A DNA stretch of 64,000 bases from positions 1,984,001 through 2,048,000 of the forward strand of contig NZ_JAAMOZ010000001.1 of assembly GCF_011758645.1 (NCBI RefSeq). Direction: 5' to 3'. Origin of the DNA: Brooklawnia cerclae. GTDB taxonomy: Bacteria; Actinomycetota; Actinomycetes; Propionibacteriales; Propionibacteriaceae. Under the pieces are notes generated by a model, which saw only the letters and a list, made by a program, of their open reading frames with translations, had not been told where the DNA came from and searched no databases. The position numbers and the translations under genes were made by a program. Below, piece by piece: positions 52,898-62,419 of the stretch. Each line of letters starts with the position of its first letter. The first letter of the stretch is position 1.

Positions 52898-55864
52898 TCA
52901 GACCGTGCTGGGCTCACGGGCCTCGTCCGCACCGGCCGCTCCCGGCTCGGCCACGACGTCCTCACCCGTGTTGTCCTGCGGCTCGTCGGCGTCCTGATCC
53001 GGCGAATGGTGACGCGATGCCGCGGCGAGCTTGGCCGCCGCCTCACGCGCCGCATCCGAGGGATGCACCTGGTTGTCCTTGGCAGCAGGCGCGGCCTCCG
53101 ACTTGCGGTTGCGTCCCGAACGGCCCTTGCCCTTCGAGCGACCCTGCCGCTCGCCACCGTCGGCCGGGGCCTGCGAGTCGACGGGTTCGTCGTGGCGGAT
53201 GTAGCCGCGACCCCCGCACTGCTCGCACGTCTCCGTGAACGCCTCTGCCAGGCCGGTGCCGATCCGCTTCCGAGTCATCTGGACGAGCCCCAGGCTCGTG
53301 ACCTCGCTCACCTGGTGCCGTGTGCGGTCGCGTCCCAGACACTCGACCAGACGGCGCAACAGCAACTCACGGTTGCTCGGCAGCACCATGTCGATGAAAT
53401 CGATCACGATGATGCCGCCGAGGTCGCGCAACCTCAGCTGCCGGACGATCTCCTCGGCCGCCTCGAGGTTGTTGCGGGTGACCGTCTCCTCGAGATTGCC
53501 ACCGCTGCCGGTGAACTTCCCGGTGTTGACGTCGATGACCGTCATCGCCTCGGTGCGGTCGATGACCAGGGAACCGCCGCTGGGCAGGAAGACCTTGCGC
53601 TCCAGCGCCTTGCTGATCTGCTCGTCGATGCGGTACTTGGCGAACAGGTCGCCGTCGGCGTCGTCCCACTTGCGGATGCGGTCCGCCAGATGCGGGGCGA
53701 CGTACTCGACGTAGCTCGACAAGGCCTGATAGGCGTCGTCAGGGCCACCATGGCCGGAGACAACAAGCTGCTTGAAGTCCTCGGTGAAGGTGTCGCGGAC
53801 GATGCGCAGCGTCAGATCGGGCTCGGCGTAGAGCTGCTGCGGCGCGCTCACCTGCTTGGCCTTCTTCTCGATCACCTGCCACTGCGTCTTCAGGCGCTCC
53901 ACGTCCTGGATCAGGTCCTCCTCGGAGGCACCCTCCGCAGCCGTGCGGACGATCACGGACGAGTTCTCCGAGACCACCTGGTCGAGGATCGACTTCAGGC
54001 GATGGCGCTCGGCGTCCGGCAGTTTGCGGCTGATCCCCGACAGGTGCCCACCCGGCGAGTAGACGACGTAGCGGCCCGGCAGCGAGACGTGCGCCGTCAG
54101 GCGCGCACCCTTCGCCCCCACCGGATCCTTGCTCACCTGGACGAGCACGCTCTGACCCGACTTGAAGACCTGCTCGACCTTGCGCGAATCCGCGCTGACG
54201 TCGAACGCGTTCCAGTCGACCTCACCGGCGTAGAGCACGGCGTTGCGGCCGCGGCCGATGTCGATGAACACGGCCTCCATGCTGGGCAGGACGTTCTGTA
54301 CGCGGCCGAGGTAGATGTTGCCGATCAGCGAGGTCGAGCTCGTCCGGTCGACATAGTGCTCGACGAGCACCTCGTCCTCCAGAACCGCGATCTGCGTGTA
54401 CTCGTCACGCTGGCGGACGACCATCACGCGGTCGACCGATTCGCGGCGGGCGAGGAACTCCGCCTCGGTCAGGATCGGGGCACGATGGCGGCCGGCCGCG
54501 CGCCCCTCACGGCGACGTTGTTTCTTGGCCTCGAGCCTGGTGGAACCCTCGATGCCCGCGATCTCGTCGGTCGCGGAATGACGCGGCTCCCGGACGCGGA
54601 CGGCGACATCGCCCTCCTCCTCGCCGGCATCGTCACCCCTGCGGCGACGGCGACGACGACGGCGGGTCGACGTGCCCGCCTGCTGTGCGTCCGGCTCGTC
54701 CTCGCCCGGCGTGCTCTCGGTCTCGGTGTCCTCGGCGCCGGTTCCCTCGTCGGTGGTCTGCTCGGTCGCGTCCGAACCTTCGTCGGCCGCGGCGGACGAG
54801 CCGCGACGGCGACGACGGCCGCCACGACGGCGACGACGACGCTGGGACGACTGGGTCTCGGCGCCATCATCGGCGTCGTCCGTGGAGTCCTCGTCCAGAT
54901 CTGCGGAGGCGTCGGCGTCCGGTTCCAGCTCGCCGGCGTCCGTCGCCTCGTCCTCAGGTTCCTCGGCCTCGTCGGTCTCCTCGGAGCCGCCTCGACTCGC
55001 GATGGCAGCGGCGAGCGAAGCCAGCACCTGTTCGGTGTCGACATCGCCGTGCTCGTCGGTGGGCACCTCGTCGCCGACGAGGTGCGTCGCGGCTCCACGC
55101 GATGTGCGAGCCCGGCCCGCGGCGGCCGCCTCGATCGCCTCGAGTGCGGCTTCCAGATCGGGTGACTGCTCACGCGGCTCGTCGTCCGCGACACGGGACG
55201 CCCGGCCGGTACGCGCCGAACGCCGGCGTGCGGGACGAGCCGGCTGCTCGGGTGCGGGACGCGCGCCCGCATCCTGGGGTTCCTCGGTGACCGTGGCCTC
55301 GGCCGCCGGTGTCACGACCTCGTCGGCGACCGCATCGGTCTCGGCGACTGTGGTGCCGCCGTCCGCGATCCCGGCCGGATCGGTCGGGAGGGGCTCGGCC
55401 GGTGCTGCCGGGAGTTCCTCGGCCACCACGGTCTTGGCGGCTCGCGTGCTGCGGCGGCGCGGCGGACGGGCGGGCGCGGCGACCGGCTCATCGTGCTCAG
55501 TCTCTGCCACCGGTGTTGCAGCGCCCTGGCTAGGTGATTCGTCGGCCGACGGACTCGTGCGCTTGCGGGTGGCCCGGCGACGCGTCGGGGCCGGTGTCTC
55601 CGCGACGGGCCCGACAGCGGGCGAGGACGCCTCGTCGGCATCCCCGGTCGCCCGGGCATCGACGTCCGGTGCAGCGGACTCCACCGTGACCGGGGTCTCG
55701 ATCGGCAGCGGAACGGCCGGTGACTCCACGGGGGGCCCGGCGGGCCTGGTCGCGGCCCTTCGGCCACGTGGGGGACGGGGAAGATCGGTGTCGGCTTCGG
55801 GGGCGGGTGCCGCACTGGGTGCGGCGTCGTCCTGATCTGGGGTCTGTGATTCGTTATCGAGCAT
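52898..55864 (-). CDS. rne: Ribonuclease E/G family endoribonuclease
   Basis: 988 residues; GAGGAG precedes the ATG at 55864. Residues 1-455 are low complexity: Ala/Pro/Glu-rich with clusters of up to nine consecutive Arg, a disordered RNA-binding extension typical of actinobacterial RNase E. The catalytic half follows: S1 domain about 491-560 (SLIGNIYLGRVQNVLPSMEA), 5'-sensor, DNase I-like part with catalytic Asp in MTVIDVNTGKF near 775 and IIVIDFIDM near 818, and Zn-link CEQCGGRGY near 882. It initiates mRNA decay and rRNA/tRNA processing. It is upstream of rplU. Confidence 0.95.
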   Translation of the reverse strand: MLDNESQTPDQDDAAPSAAPAPEADTDLPRPPRGRRAATRPAGPPVESPAVPLPIETPVTVESAAPDVDARATGDADEASSPAVGPVAETPAPTRRRATRKRTSPSADESPSQGAATPVAETEHDEPVAAPARPPRRRSTRAAKTVVAEELPAAPAEPLPTDPAGIADGGTTVAETDAVADEVVTPAAEATVTEEPQDAGARPAPEQPARPARRRSARTGRASRVADDEPREQSPDLEAALEAIEAAAAGRARTSRGAATHLVGDEVPTDEHGDVDTEQVLASLAAAIASRGGSEETDEAEEPEDEATDAGELEPDADASADLDEDSTDDADDGAETQSSQRRRRRRGGRRRRRGSSAAADEGSDATEQTTDEGTGAEDTETESTPGEDEPDAQQAGTSTRRRRRRRRRGDDAGEEEGDVAVRVREPRHSATDEIAGIEGSTRLEAKKQRRREGRAAGRHRAPILTEAEFLARRESVDRVMVVRQRDEYTQIAVLEDEVLVEHYVDRTSSTSLIGNIYLGRVQNVLPSMEAVFIDIGRGRNAVLYAGEVDWNAFDVSADSRKVEQVFKSGQSVLVQVSKDPVGAKGARLTAHVSLPGRYVVYSPGGHLSGISRKLPDAERHRLKSILDQVVSENSSVIVRTAAEGASEEDLIQDVERLKTQWQVIEKKAKQVSAPQQLYAEPDLTLRIVRDTFTEDFKQLVVSGHGGPDDAYQALSSYVEYVAPHLADRIRKWDDADGDLFAKYRIDEQISKALERKVFLPSGGSLVIDRTEAMTVIDVNTGKFTGSGGNLEETVTRNNLEAAEEIVRQLRLRDLGGIIVIDFIDMVLPSNRELLLRRLVECLGRDRTRHQVSEVTSLGLVQMTRKRIGTGLAEAFTETCEQCGGRGYIRHDEPVDSQAPADGGERQGRSKGKGRSGRNRKSEAAPAAKDNQVHPSDAAREAAAKLAAASRHHSPDQDADEPQDNTGEDVVAEPGAAGADEAREPSTV

Positions 55865-56293
55865 GGGGCGCTCCTCTGCACCGGTCAGGTGCTGGTCATC
55901 GCCGCAGCCGCAACTGCGGTTCAAAGCTGGTGGCGCAACCGGCGTTCGCATCACCCCCGCGGCCAGGGTGTCAGAGGTGGTGACACCTGATTCGCACTGA
56001 CGCTCACGCCTCCGACGATTCCCCCGTCGAAAGCAGACGCCACATGCGTCGCGGTTGGGTTGTGGACTACCCGATCGCTCGTGCCGGCGGCACGATGCCT
56101 GTGGCTATTATGCCACACGCAACAATTTTCGCCGGATTGCCTAGTCCGGCGCGTCATGCACCCGCCTGTGCGCGACTTTCACCTGACACGTGGTCCGATG
56201 CGCGACGAACTCGTCCGGGACGGGATCGGCCTGCCTGGACCACGACGACGATCACGAGCCCGCGGGACGCGAACCAGTCACATCGAGGTCACA
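55865..56293. other. 429-bp leader/promoter region of the RNase E/G gene
   Basis: No supported gene; plus-strand frames here are shadows. A short AT-rich island (56100-56135) holds CATAAT on the minus strand (56112-56107), a reasonable -10 element for rne, which would give a leader of about 240 nt. A long 5' leader fits the known autoregulation of RNase E in other bacteria, but no conserved structure was recognised. Confidence 0.4.
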
Positions 56294-56998
56294 TCAGGCG
56301 AACGGGTCGACCACGGTGCCGTCGTCCCCCAGGGGACCCTGCGCCAATCGAGTGCTGCGCGGCGCGTCGAGGTCGTCCGACAGGCCGGGGGCGCACGCAA
56401 CGAGCGCCGACACCAGGTCGTCGGGACGCACCAGCGGCTGACCGTGACGCAGGACGACGCTCACGGTGTCCCCGTCCACGCGCAGGCTGACGATCGCCTC
56501 CCGCGCGTCGAACACACGATCACCGTTCTTCGTCCGGCGCGTCACCTCCACCCGATCGGCCGCGAGCAGGTCGGCGGCAGCGGCAGCCAGCGACCGCTCG
56601 TCCACGCCGGGCAGTTCGATCGTCCAGGCGGAGGCCTCCATGCGGTCGGCCAGCGCGCGACCCTCCGCCTCGATCACTCCCACGACATCGAATCCCGCCG
56701 GCAACGCCGCGGCGAGCGAATCCCGCAGACGCTCGGGATCGCACCTGGCCGCGAGGCCGAGCTCGACATACTCGGCGAGACTGGCCGTCCCCGTCGGCGC
56801 GGCACCGGCATACGAGATGCGCGGGTGCGGGTTGAAGCCCGACGAGTAGGCCATCGGCACTCCGGCACGACGCAACGCACGCTCGAGGGCTCGTCCGAAG
56901 TCTCGATGGCTCGCGAAACGGGCTGTCCCCTGTTTCGTGTAGTGGACGCGGAGTCGCTGCACCGGCGGCGGTTGTTGCGGCGGCTGACTGCGGGGCAT
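56294..56998 (-). CDS. TIGR03936-family (DUF2344) radical SAM-associated protein
   Basis: 234 residues from MPRSQPPQQPPPVQRLRVHY. Core: HYTKQGTARFASHRDFGRAL, RRAGVPMAYSSGFNPHPRIS, then TASLAEYVELGL and ALPAGFDVVGVIEAEG. The family is found beside, or fused to, TIGR03960 B12-binding radical SAM proteins and often upstream of rne and rplU, suggesting tRNA or ribosome modification; the biochemical role is not settled. Here its partner lies at 58352, separated by an MFS gene on the other strand. Confidence 0.88.
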   Translation of the reverse strand: MPRSQPPQQPPPVQRLRVHYTKQGTARFASHRDFGRALERALRRAGVPMAYSSGFNPHPRISYAGAAPTGTASLAEYVELGLAARCDPERLRDSLAAALPAGFDVVGVIEAEGRALADRMEASAWTIELPGVDERSLAAAAADLLAADRVEVTRRTKNGDRVFDAREAIVSLRVDGDTVSVVLRHGQPLVRPDDLVSALVACAPGLSDDLDAPRSTRLAQGPLGDDGTVVDPFA

Positions 56999-57137
56999 GC
57001 CATAGAGGGTACCCGGCCGGTGACGGGCACATGACCACGAGAAGGCTGCCCGGCAGGACGCCCGCGACGAGCACTTATGCTTGGGGCGCCCGCGCCGGGT
57101 GCCGCGGGCACGACCGTTCACAACACAAGAAGGTGTC

Positions 57138-58343
57138 ATGCCCTACGGGAAGCCCGCACTGTTCACCGGCCTCACGATCATCATGATCGCCTTCAACCTC
57201 AGGATCGCGGCCGTGGCCATCGGCCCGGTGCTCCCGCAGCTCCAGTCCGAACTGGGCATGTCCACGAGCGTCGCGGGCGTCCTCACCTCGCTGCCGACGC
57301 TCTGCTTCGCCCTGTTCGGCTTCTTCGCCCCACCCGCGGCCTCACGCTTCGGGCTGCACCGGGTGATCGGCGCCGCCCTGGTCCTCAACATCGGCGGGCA
57401 GGCGCTGCGCATCCTCAGCGACAGCACGCTGGGGTTCCTGGCCGGGACGACGGTCGCCCTGGCCGGTATCGGCCTGATCAATGTGCTCATGCCGCCGCTG
57501 GTCAAGCGGCACTTCCCGCGTCGGGTAGGTGTGATGACCGCGCTCTACACGACCAGTCAGGCACTCGCGACGATGATCGCCGGGCTCCTGACCGCGCCGC
57601 TGGCCATCTCGATGGGCGGGTGGCAGGGGCCCTTCTGGGTCTGGGCCGGTGCGGCCGCGGTCGCCCTGGTGCCGGTGACCTGGCTGGTGGCCGGTTCCCG
57701 TGACCGTCCGGTACGAGCCGTGAAGGGATCGCAGGTCGTGCGGCTACGCGACGTCGCCCGCACGAAGCTGGGCTGGGTGCTGCTGGTGTTCTTCGGCATG
57801 CAGTCGGCTCAGTCGTATGCACAGTTCGGCTGGCTGCCGAGCATCTATCAGTCGGTCGGGTTCACCGCCACCCAGTCGGGCCAGTTCCTGACGGTCCTCA
57901 ACGCGGTCGTCCTTCCCGTGACCTTCCTCGTCCCGGTCTGGACGCAACGCCTCGGCCGCCCCTGGGGCATCGTCATCGCGATGTCGGTGCTCGGCATGCT
58001 GGGCTACGCCGGTCTCATCCACGATCCGGCCGTGCTGCCCTGGCTGTGGCCGATGTTCCTGGCCCTCGGCAGCGGCAGCTTCTCCATGATCATGACCCTG
58101 CTGGGCATGCGCACCCGCACCCCGTCGGGCATGGCCTCGCTGTCGAGCTTCGCGCAGAGCGGCGGCTACGTGCTGGCCATGGCCGGGCCGCTGCTGGTCG
58201 GCGTACTGCACGACGCCACCGGCACATGGCTGGTTCCACTGCTGATGCAGCTGCTGCTGTTCGTCCCGCTCGCGGTCTCGGGCGTGATCGTGTGCCGGTC
58301 GGGCCTGCTGGAGGACGAACTCGGCCTGCCCGCGGAGGCCTGA
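57138..58343 (+). CDS. MFS transporter, CynX/NimT-like
   Basis: 401 residues with about 12 transmembrane segments: NLRIAAVAIGPVLPQLQSEL (CynX/NimT-type opening), a loop-2/3 PAASRFGLHRVIGAALVLNI, and the second half VFFGMQSAQSYAQFGWLPSI. The family includes cyanate and 2-nitroimidazole transporters. AGAAGG precedes the ATG. It is divergent from the DUF2344 gene and breaks up the usual DUF2344-radical SAM pair. Substrate unknown. Confidence 0.88.
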   Translation: MPYGKPALFTGLTIIMIAFNLRIAAVAIGPVLPQLQSELGMSTSVAGVLTSLPTLCFALFGFFAPPAASRFGLHRVIGAALVLNIGGQALRILSDSTLGFLAGTTVALAGIGLINVLMPPLVKRHFPRRVGVMTALYTTSQALATMIAGLLTAPLAISMGGWQGPFWVWAGAAAVALVPVTWLVAGSRDRPVRAVKGSQVVRLRDVARTKLGWVLLVFFGMQSAQSYAQFGWLPSIYQSVGFTATQSGQFLTVLNAVVLPVTFLVPVWTQRLGRPWGIVIAMSVLGMLGYAGLIHDPAVLPWLWPMFLALGSGSFSMIMTLLGMRTRTPSGMASLSSFAQSGGYVLAMAGPLLVGVLHDATGTWLVPLLMQLLLFVPLAVSGVIVCRSGLLEDELGLPAEA

Positions 58344-58351
58344 CCGGCGCC

Positions 58352-60358
58352 TCAGCCCGGCCGGGACGACCCCGCCTGCGCTGTGACGGTCGGCAAGGGC
58401 AGCAGCGTGCGGCCCGACGGCCCGATCTCGATGTCGACCCCGAGATCGGGGCATACGCCGCAGTCGTTGCAGTCGTCCCATCGGCAGTCCGGCACCGAAA
58501 GCTGCCTCAGCGAGGCCTGGTAGTCGTCCCACAGCCATGTGCGGTCCAGGCCGACGTCGAGATGGTCCCAGGCGAGCACCTCGGTCACCGGCCGCTCGCG
58601 CGTGGTGTACCACGCGAGATCGACGCCGAGCTTCCCCAGTTCCTCGCCGGCGATCCGCACCCACCGTGCGTAGTCGAAGTGTTCGCTCCAGCCGTCGAAG
58701 ATGCCGCCGTCGCGCCACACCGCCTCGATGACGCGGCCGACGCGCCGGTCGCCGCGCGCGAGCAGTCCCTCGATCAGGCCGGGGTGCCCGTCCGCCCATC
58801 GCACGCCGATGGCGCGGCCGCACTGCCGGTCGTCCCGCACCTTCTGCTTGAGGGCGCGAAGGCGCTCGTTCGTGATCTCCGGATCGGTCTGGCCCACCCA
58901 CTGGAACGGGGTGTGCGGCTTCGGGACGAAGGCCCCGATGCTGATGGTGCAAGCGATGTCGCGTCGTCCCGATGCTTTCCGCCCGGTCTCGATCACCCGG
59001 TGCGCCATGTCGGCGATGGCGAGCACGTCCTCGTCGGTCTCGGTCGGAAGGCCGCACATGAAGTAGAGCTTCACCGACCGCCAGCCGTTCGCGAATGCTG
59101 TCGTCACCGTCGAGATGAGATCGTCCTCGCTCACGTTCTTGTTGATCACCGCACGCATGCGTTCCGTGCCGCCCTCGGGCGCGAACGTGAGGCCGCTGCG
59201 TCTGCCGTTGCGGGCGAGTTCCTCGGCCAGGTCGATGTTGAAGGCGTCGACCCTGGTACTGGGCAGCGACAGGGACACGTTCGTGCCCCTGTACCGTTCG
59301 GCCAGCCCGTGCGTGATCTCCCCGATCTCGGTGTGGTCGGCGCTCGACAGTGACAGCAGGCCCACCTCCTCCAGGCCGGTCGCGGCCAGCCCGTCGGCGA
59401 CCATGGTCCCGATGGCCGGCAGGCTGCGCTCGCGCACGGGCCGGGTGATCATGCCCGCCTGGCAGAAGCGGCAGCCACGCGTACAGCCCCGGAAAATCTC
59501 GACCGAGTAGCGCTCGTGCACGGTCTCGGCCAGCGGGACGATCGGTGCCCTCGGGTACAGCCATTCGTCCAGGTTCGTGAGCACCCATCTGCCCACCTGG
59601 TAGGGGGTTCCCGGCCGGTTGGGTGAGACCTTGGCGATCGCACCGTCCGGCCCGTAGGTGACGTCGTAGAAACGTGGCACGTAGAACAGGCCGGTGGCGG
59701 CGAGCTTTTCCAGCACCCCGTCGCGACCACCCGGGCGTCCGGCCACGATCCAGTCGCGCACGATGCTTCCCAGTTCGAGAACGGCCTGTTCGCCGTCGCC
59801 GAGCACGACCACGTCGACGAAGTCGGCAACGGGTTCGGGGTTGGACGCGCAGTGCCCCCCGATGACGACCAGGGGGTCGCCCGGCCCGCGATCGGCGCTG
59901 TGGATCGGGATCCCGGCCAGATCGATCGCGTTCAGCATGTTCGTGTAGCCGAGTTCGGTGGACAGGCTCACCCCGAGGATGTCGAAGGCCCGCACCGGCC
60001 GATGCGACTCCCAGGTGAGCAGGGGCACCCCGCGAGAACGCATCTCGCGCTCGAGATCGGGCCACACGGAGAAGGCGCGCTCAGCACATGCCCAGTCCTG
60101 CCCGTTGATCACCTCGTACAGGATCGCGAGGCCCTGGTTGGGCTGGCCCACCTCGTAGACGTCGGGGTAGGCCAACACCCAGTGGACGTCGACATCCGAC
60201 CACCCCTTGGTCACGGAGTTCACCTCGCCGCCCACGTACTGGATCGGTTTGGTGACACGCGCCAGCAGCGGCTCGAGCCGGTCGAACAGGGACGGTGGCT
60301 CAGCGCCGCGATGATCCGTCGGCATCGGCGATCCCGCCGCAAGCATGTCTGTGGTCAT
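58352..60358 (-). CDS. TIGR03960-family B12-binding-domain radical SAM protein
   Basis: About 668 residues. An N-terminal B12-binding-like domain (VTKPIQYVGGEVNSVTKGWS; ILGVSLSTELGYTNMLNAID; VIGGHCASNPEPVADFVDVV) precedes the radical SAM domain with cluster ligands in FRGCTRGCRFCQAGMITRP and later GLTFAPEGGTERMRAVINKN. The C-terminus has Cys-rich CRWDDCNDCGVCPDLG. It is predicted to modify RNA or protein together with the DUF2344 partner at 56294. The start is uncertain: an ATG at 60325 has a better RBS. Confidence 0.92.
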   Translation of the reverse strand: MTTDMLAAGSPMPTDHRGAEPPSLFDRLEPLLARVTKPIQYVGGEVNSVTKGWSDVDVHWVLAYPDVYEVGQPNQGLAILYEVINGQDWACAERAFSVWPDLEREMRSRGVPLLTWESHRPVRAFDILGVSLSTELGYTNMLNAIDLAGIPIHSADRGPGDPLVVIGGHCASNPEPVADFVDVVVLGDGEQAVLELGSIVRDWIVAGRPGGRDGVLEKLAATGLFYVPRFYDVTYGPDGAIAKVSPNRPGTPYQVGRWVLTNLDEWLYPRAPIVPLAETVHERYSVEIFRGCTRGCRFCQAGMITRPVRERSLPAIGTMVADGLAATGLEEVGLLSLSSADHTEIGEITHGLAERYRGTNVSLSLPSTRVDAFNIDLAEELARNGRRSGLTFAPEGGTERMRAVINKNVSEDDLISTVTTAFANGWRSVKLYFMCGLPTETDEDVLAIADMAHRVIETGRKASGRRDIACTISIGAFVPKPHTPFQWVGQTDPEITNERLRALKQKVRDDRQCGRAIGVRWADGHPGLIEGLLARGDRRVGRVIEAVWRDGGIFDGWSEHFDYARWVRIAGEELGKLGVDLAWYTTRERPVTEVLAWDHLDVGLDRTWLWDDYQASLRQLSVPDCRWDDCNDCGVCPDLGVDIEIGPSGRTLLPLPTVTAQAGSSRPG

Positions 60359-60397
60359 GGTCCGAACAATGGTAATCGGCCACGACCGATGTTCCGG

Positions 60398-61801
60398 TCA
60401 CGAGGACGGCGACGGTCCCTCTCCAGGCAAGGGATCGTCCCATGGCCTCGGGTTGGACAACGGTGCGGGGTGCTCGCCGGCCGGTGTGGGCGGTCGGTCG
60501 CCACCTGCTTGACCACCCGCGAAGCCGGAGGCCGATGGGGACGCCGGGTCCGCCAGGGGTGCGGCTGCCGTTCCCGTCGGGGGCACCACCTGCCCGGCCC
60601 CGGGCTCGTGGACGCCGGCCGCCGGGGCCCAGGGCTGCGGCGCGCCTGCGGGCCATCCGGGCGCTTGCACGAACTGACCCGGACCGGGCGGGAAAGCCGG
60701 AGCCGGCGCGGACACCCGCGAGGCCGCCGGGGCACTGGAGCGCGTGATCCCCAACTTTCGCGCCTGCCAGGTGATGGCCGCCGCGGCGATCAACGGAGTG
60801 ACGATACCGATGAGCACCCACGGGCTGCCCGTTCCAGCGGACCGATCGAACACCTCCGTGATGTCCATGAACGGCATGAACGCCTCGCTCAGGAGGTTGT
60901 TCACGACGTGCATGGCGATGCTCGCCTCCAGCCCTCCGGTGCGCCATGTGACGTAGCAGGCGATGAGCCCGAAGGAGAAGTAGAAGACGTTGAGCCACGG
61001 ATCGGCCGCGGCGTGCGCCAGCATGAACACCAGCGACGACAGCACCGCACCGACGACGAGCCCCACCCGCTGATGCGTGAAGAAGCTGGCCGCAGCGCGA
61101 TTGATCAGGCCTCGGAACGCGTATTCCTCACCAGCGCACTGCAACGGGGTCGTGACCAGGATGCCGATCGCCAGCACCACCGTGTCGCGGTTGGGTGCGA
61201 GCCCCAGGGGGCCGGCCTGCAACTGGAGCCAGGTGTCGAGGGAGAGGTAGACCATCCAGATGGGCAGAACGATGGTGAAGCAGGTTCCCATCCAGCGCCA
61301 GCGCATGCGGCCGGTGACACTCGCCAGCCAGCCCGGGCGCTGTTTGATCAGCAGGACGGTGAGTGCGATCGCGATGACGATGAGCAGCGCCAGCGACAGG
61401 TTGTTGCCGAGGAAGACCATCGGGGTCACCCCACCGTCGTTGGCGATCTCGCCGACAGCCTCCTCCCAGGTCTGACGGCCGGTCATCATGTCGATCATGA
61501 TCGCCACCGCCATGAAGACGAGCCCACCGGCGAAATAGGCGATCACCGCCAGCACCACCAGGACGATCGGCCGCCAGGCCGACCACGCGGGCGTCCGCCA
61601 GAACCCCGGGTACTCGGTGGGGACGACGGGAAGCGCGGGCTTCGGCGGGGGTGGATAGCCCCATCCCGGCATCGCGGCCGCCCGCGGCGTCCCCATCGGC
61701 AGCGGGACTCCAGCCGGAGGCTGTGGGAGCGGCCCGTACGGCGCCTGTCCCCCGGCCTGCCCGTAGGGGGTCTGGCCGCCAGGGATGGGTGGCGTCGACA
61801 T
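60398..61801 (-). CDS. CPBP-family intramembrane metalloprotease with Pro-rich termini
   Basis: 467 residues. Pro/Gly-rich cytoplasmic tails flank about eight transmembrane helices (residues 75-365). The protease motifs are present: EEYAFRG (EExxxR), FVFMLAHAAAD-type His helix, and HVVNNLLSEAF. Members cleave or process membrane substrates, some linked to peptide export or immunity; the target here is unknown. It starts 2 nt after the ndk stop, so it is translated from the same message. Confidence 0.88.
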   Translation of the reverse strand: MSTPPIPGGQTPYGQAGGQAPYGPLPQPPAGVPLPMGTPRAAAMPGWGYPPPPKPALPVVPTEYPGFWRTPAWSAWRPIVLVVLAVIAYFAGGLVFMAVAIMIDMMTGRQTWEEAVGEIANDGGVTPMVFLGNNLSLALLIVIAIALTVLLIKQRPGWLASVTGRMRWRWMGTCFTIVLPIWMVYLSLDTWLQLQAGPLGLAPNRDTVVLAIGILVTTPLQCAGEEYAFRGLINRAAASFFTHQRVGLVVGAVLSSLVFMLAHAAADPWLNVFYFSFGLIACYVTWRTGGLEASIAMHVVNNLLSEAFMPFMDITEVFDRSAGTGSPWVLIGIVTPLIAAAAITWQARKLGITRSSAPAASRVSAPAPAFPPGPGQFVQAPGWPAGAPQPWAPAAGVHEPGAGQVVPPTGTAAAPLADPASPSASGFAGGQAGGDRPPTPAGEHPAPLSNPRPWDDPLPGEGPSPSS

Positions 61802-61803
61802 CG

Positions 61804-62220
61804 TCACACCAGCCCCGGGAACCACAGGGCGACCTCGCGGGCCGCGCTCTGGGGCGAGTCGGAGGCATGGACGAGGTTGCGATTCTTGTGGAGCGACAGG
61901 TCACCGCGGATGGTGCCGGGTGCGGCCACGGCCGAGTCCGTGGTGCCGTTCAGGCTGCGCACCGCCTCGATCGCCCGCTCGCCCTCCAGCACCATCGCCA
62001 CCAGGGGGCCCGACGTGATGAACTCCTCGAGTTCGGCGTAGTAGGCCCGGCCGACGTGCTCCGCGTAGTGCTGCCCGGCGAGGTCGGAGCCGATGGTCCG
62101 GAGCTCCAGTGCCCGGATCACCAGTCCCTTCGCCTCGTATCGGGCGATGATGCCGCCGACCAGCCCGCGTGCCACGCCGTCGGGCTTCACGAGGACCAGG
62201 GTGCGCTCCGAAACGCTCAT
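61804..62220 (-). CDS. ndk: Nucleoside diphosphate kinase
   Basis: 138 residues. [33 protein letters not shown], the phosphate-binding [40 protein letters not shown] with the active-site His region, and the closing [15 protein letters not shown]. It balances nucleoside triphosphate pools. Active-site block [13 protein letters not shown] differs slightly from the common NLVHGSDS. Upstream of the CPBP gene in one transcript. Confidence 0.96.
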   Translation of the reverse strand: MSVSERTLVLVKPDGVARGLVGGIIARYEAKGLVIRALELRTIGSDLAGQHYAEHVGRAYYAELEEFITSGPLVAMVLEGERAIEAVRSLNGTTDSAVAAPGTIRGDLSLHKNRNLVHASDSPQSAAREVALWFPGLV

Positions 62221-62318
62221 GGCTGAACCCTACAAGCCTGCCCAACCCGGCAGGCGGGCAACAGGGCACGCCGGTGCCGAACTGTAGGCGTGGATCGGAT
62301 CTCGGCCCCAGGAGACTC

Positions 62319-62405
62319 GTTTCGACAAGCTCAACGAGCGCCTTGCGTCGCCCCTTGAGCCCGTCGAAAGGACGGAGTGCGGCCGCCCCTCGAGCCTGTC
62401 GAAAG
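62319..62405. repeat. Three copies of the dispersed TTCGAC-N2-GCTCA element between ndk and folC
   Basis: TTTCGACAAGCTCAACG at 62320-62336 in one orientation; CTTGAGCCCGTCGAAAG (about 62354) and CTCGAGCCTGTCGAAAG (about 62389) in the other. The first and second can pair over 15 bp with 2 mismatches, so the cluster may act as a terminator. It has the same core as 14316-14408 and 18281-18298. Confidence 0.75.
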
Positions 62406-62419
62406 GGCCGAACCCGCCG

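Noticed and set aside
57744-60065. 773-codon minus-strand frame overlapping the radical SAM gene
   Set aside because: Out-of-frame shadow of the TIGR03960 gene, Arg/Gly-rich, no motifs.
59852-62041. Plus-strand ORF of 729 codons across three minus-strand genes
   Set aside because: Spans the radical SAM, CPBP and ndk genes in antisense; composition is Arg/His-rich and without homology.
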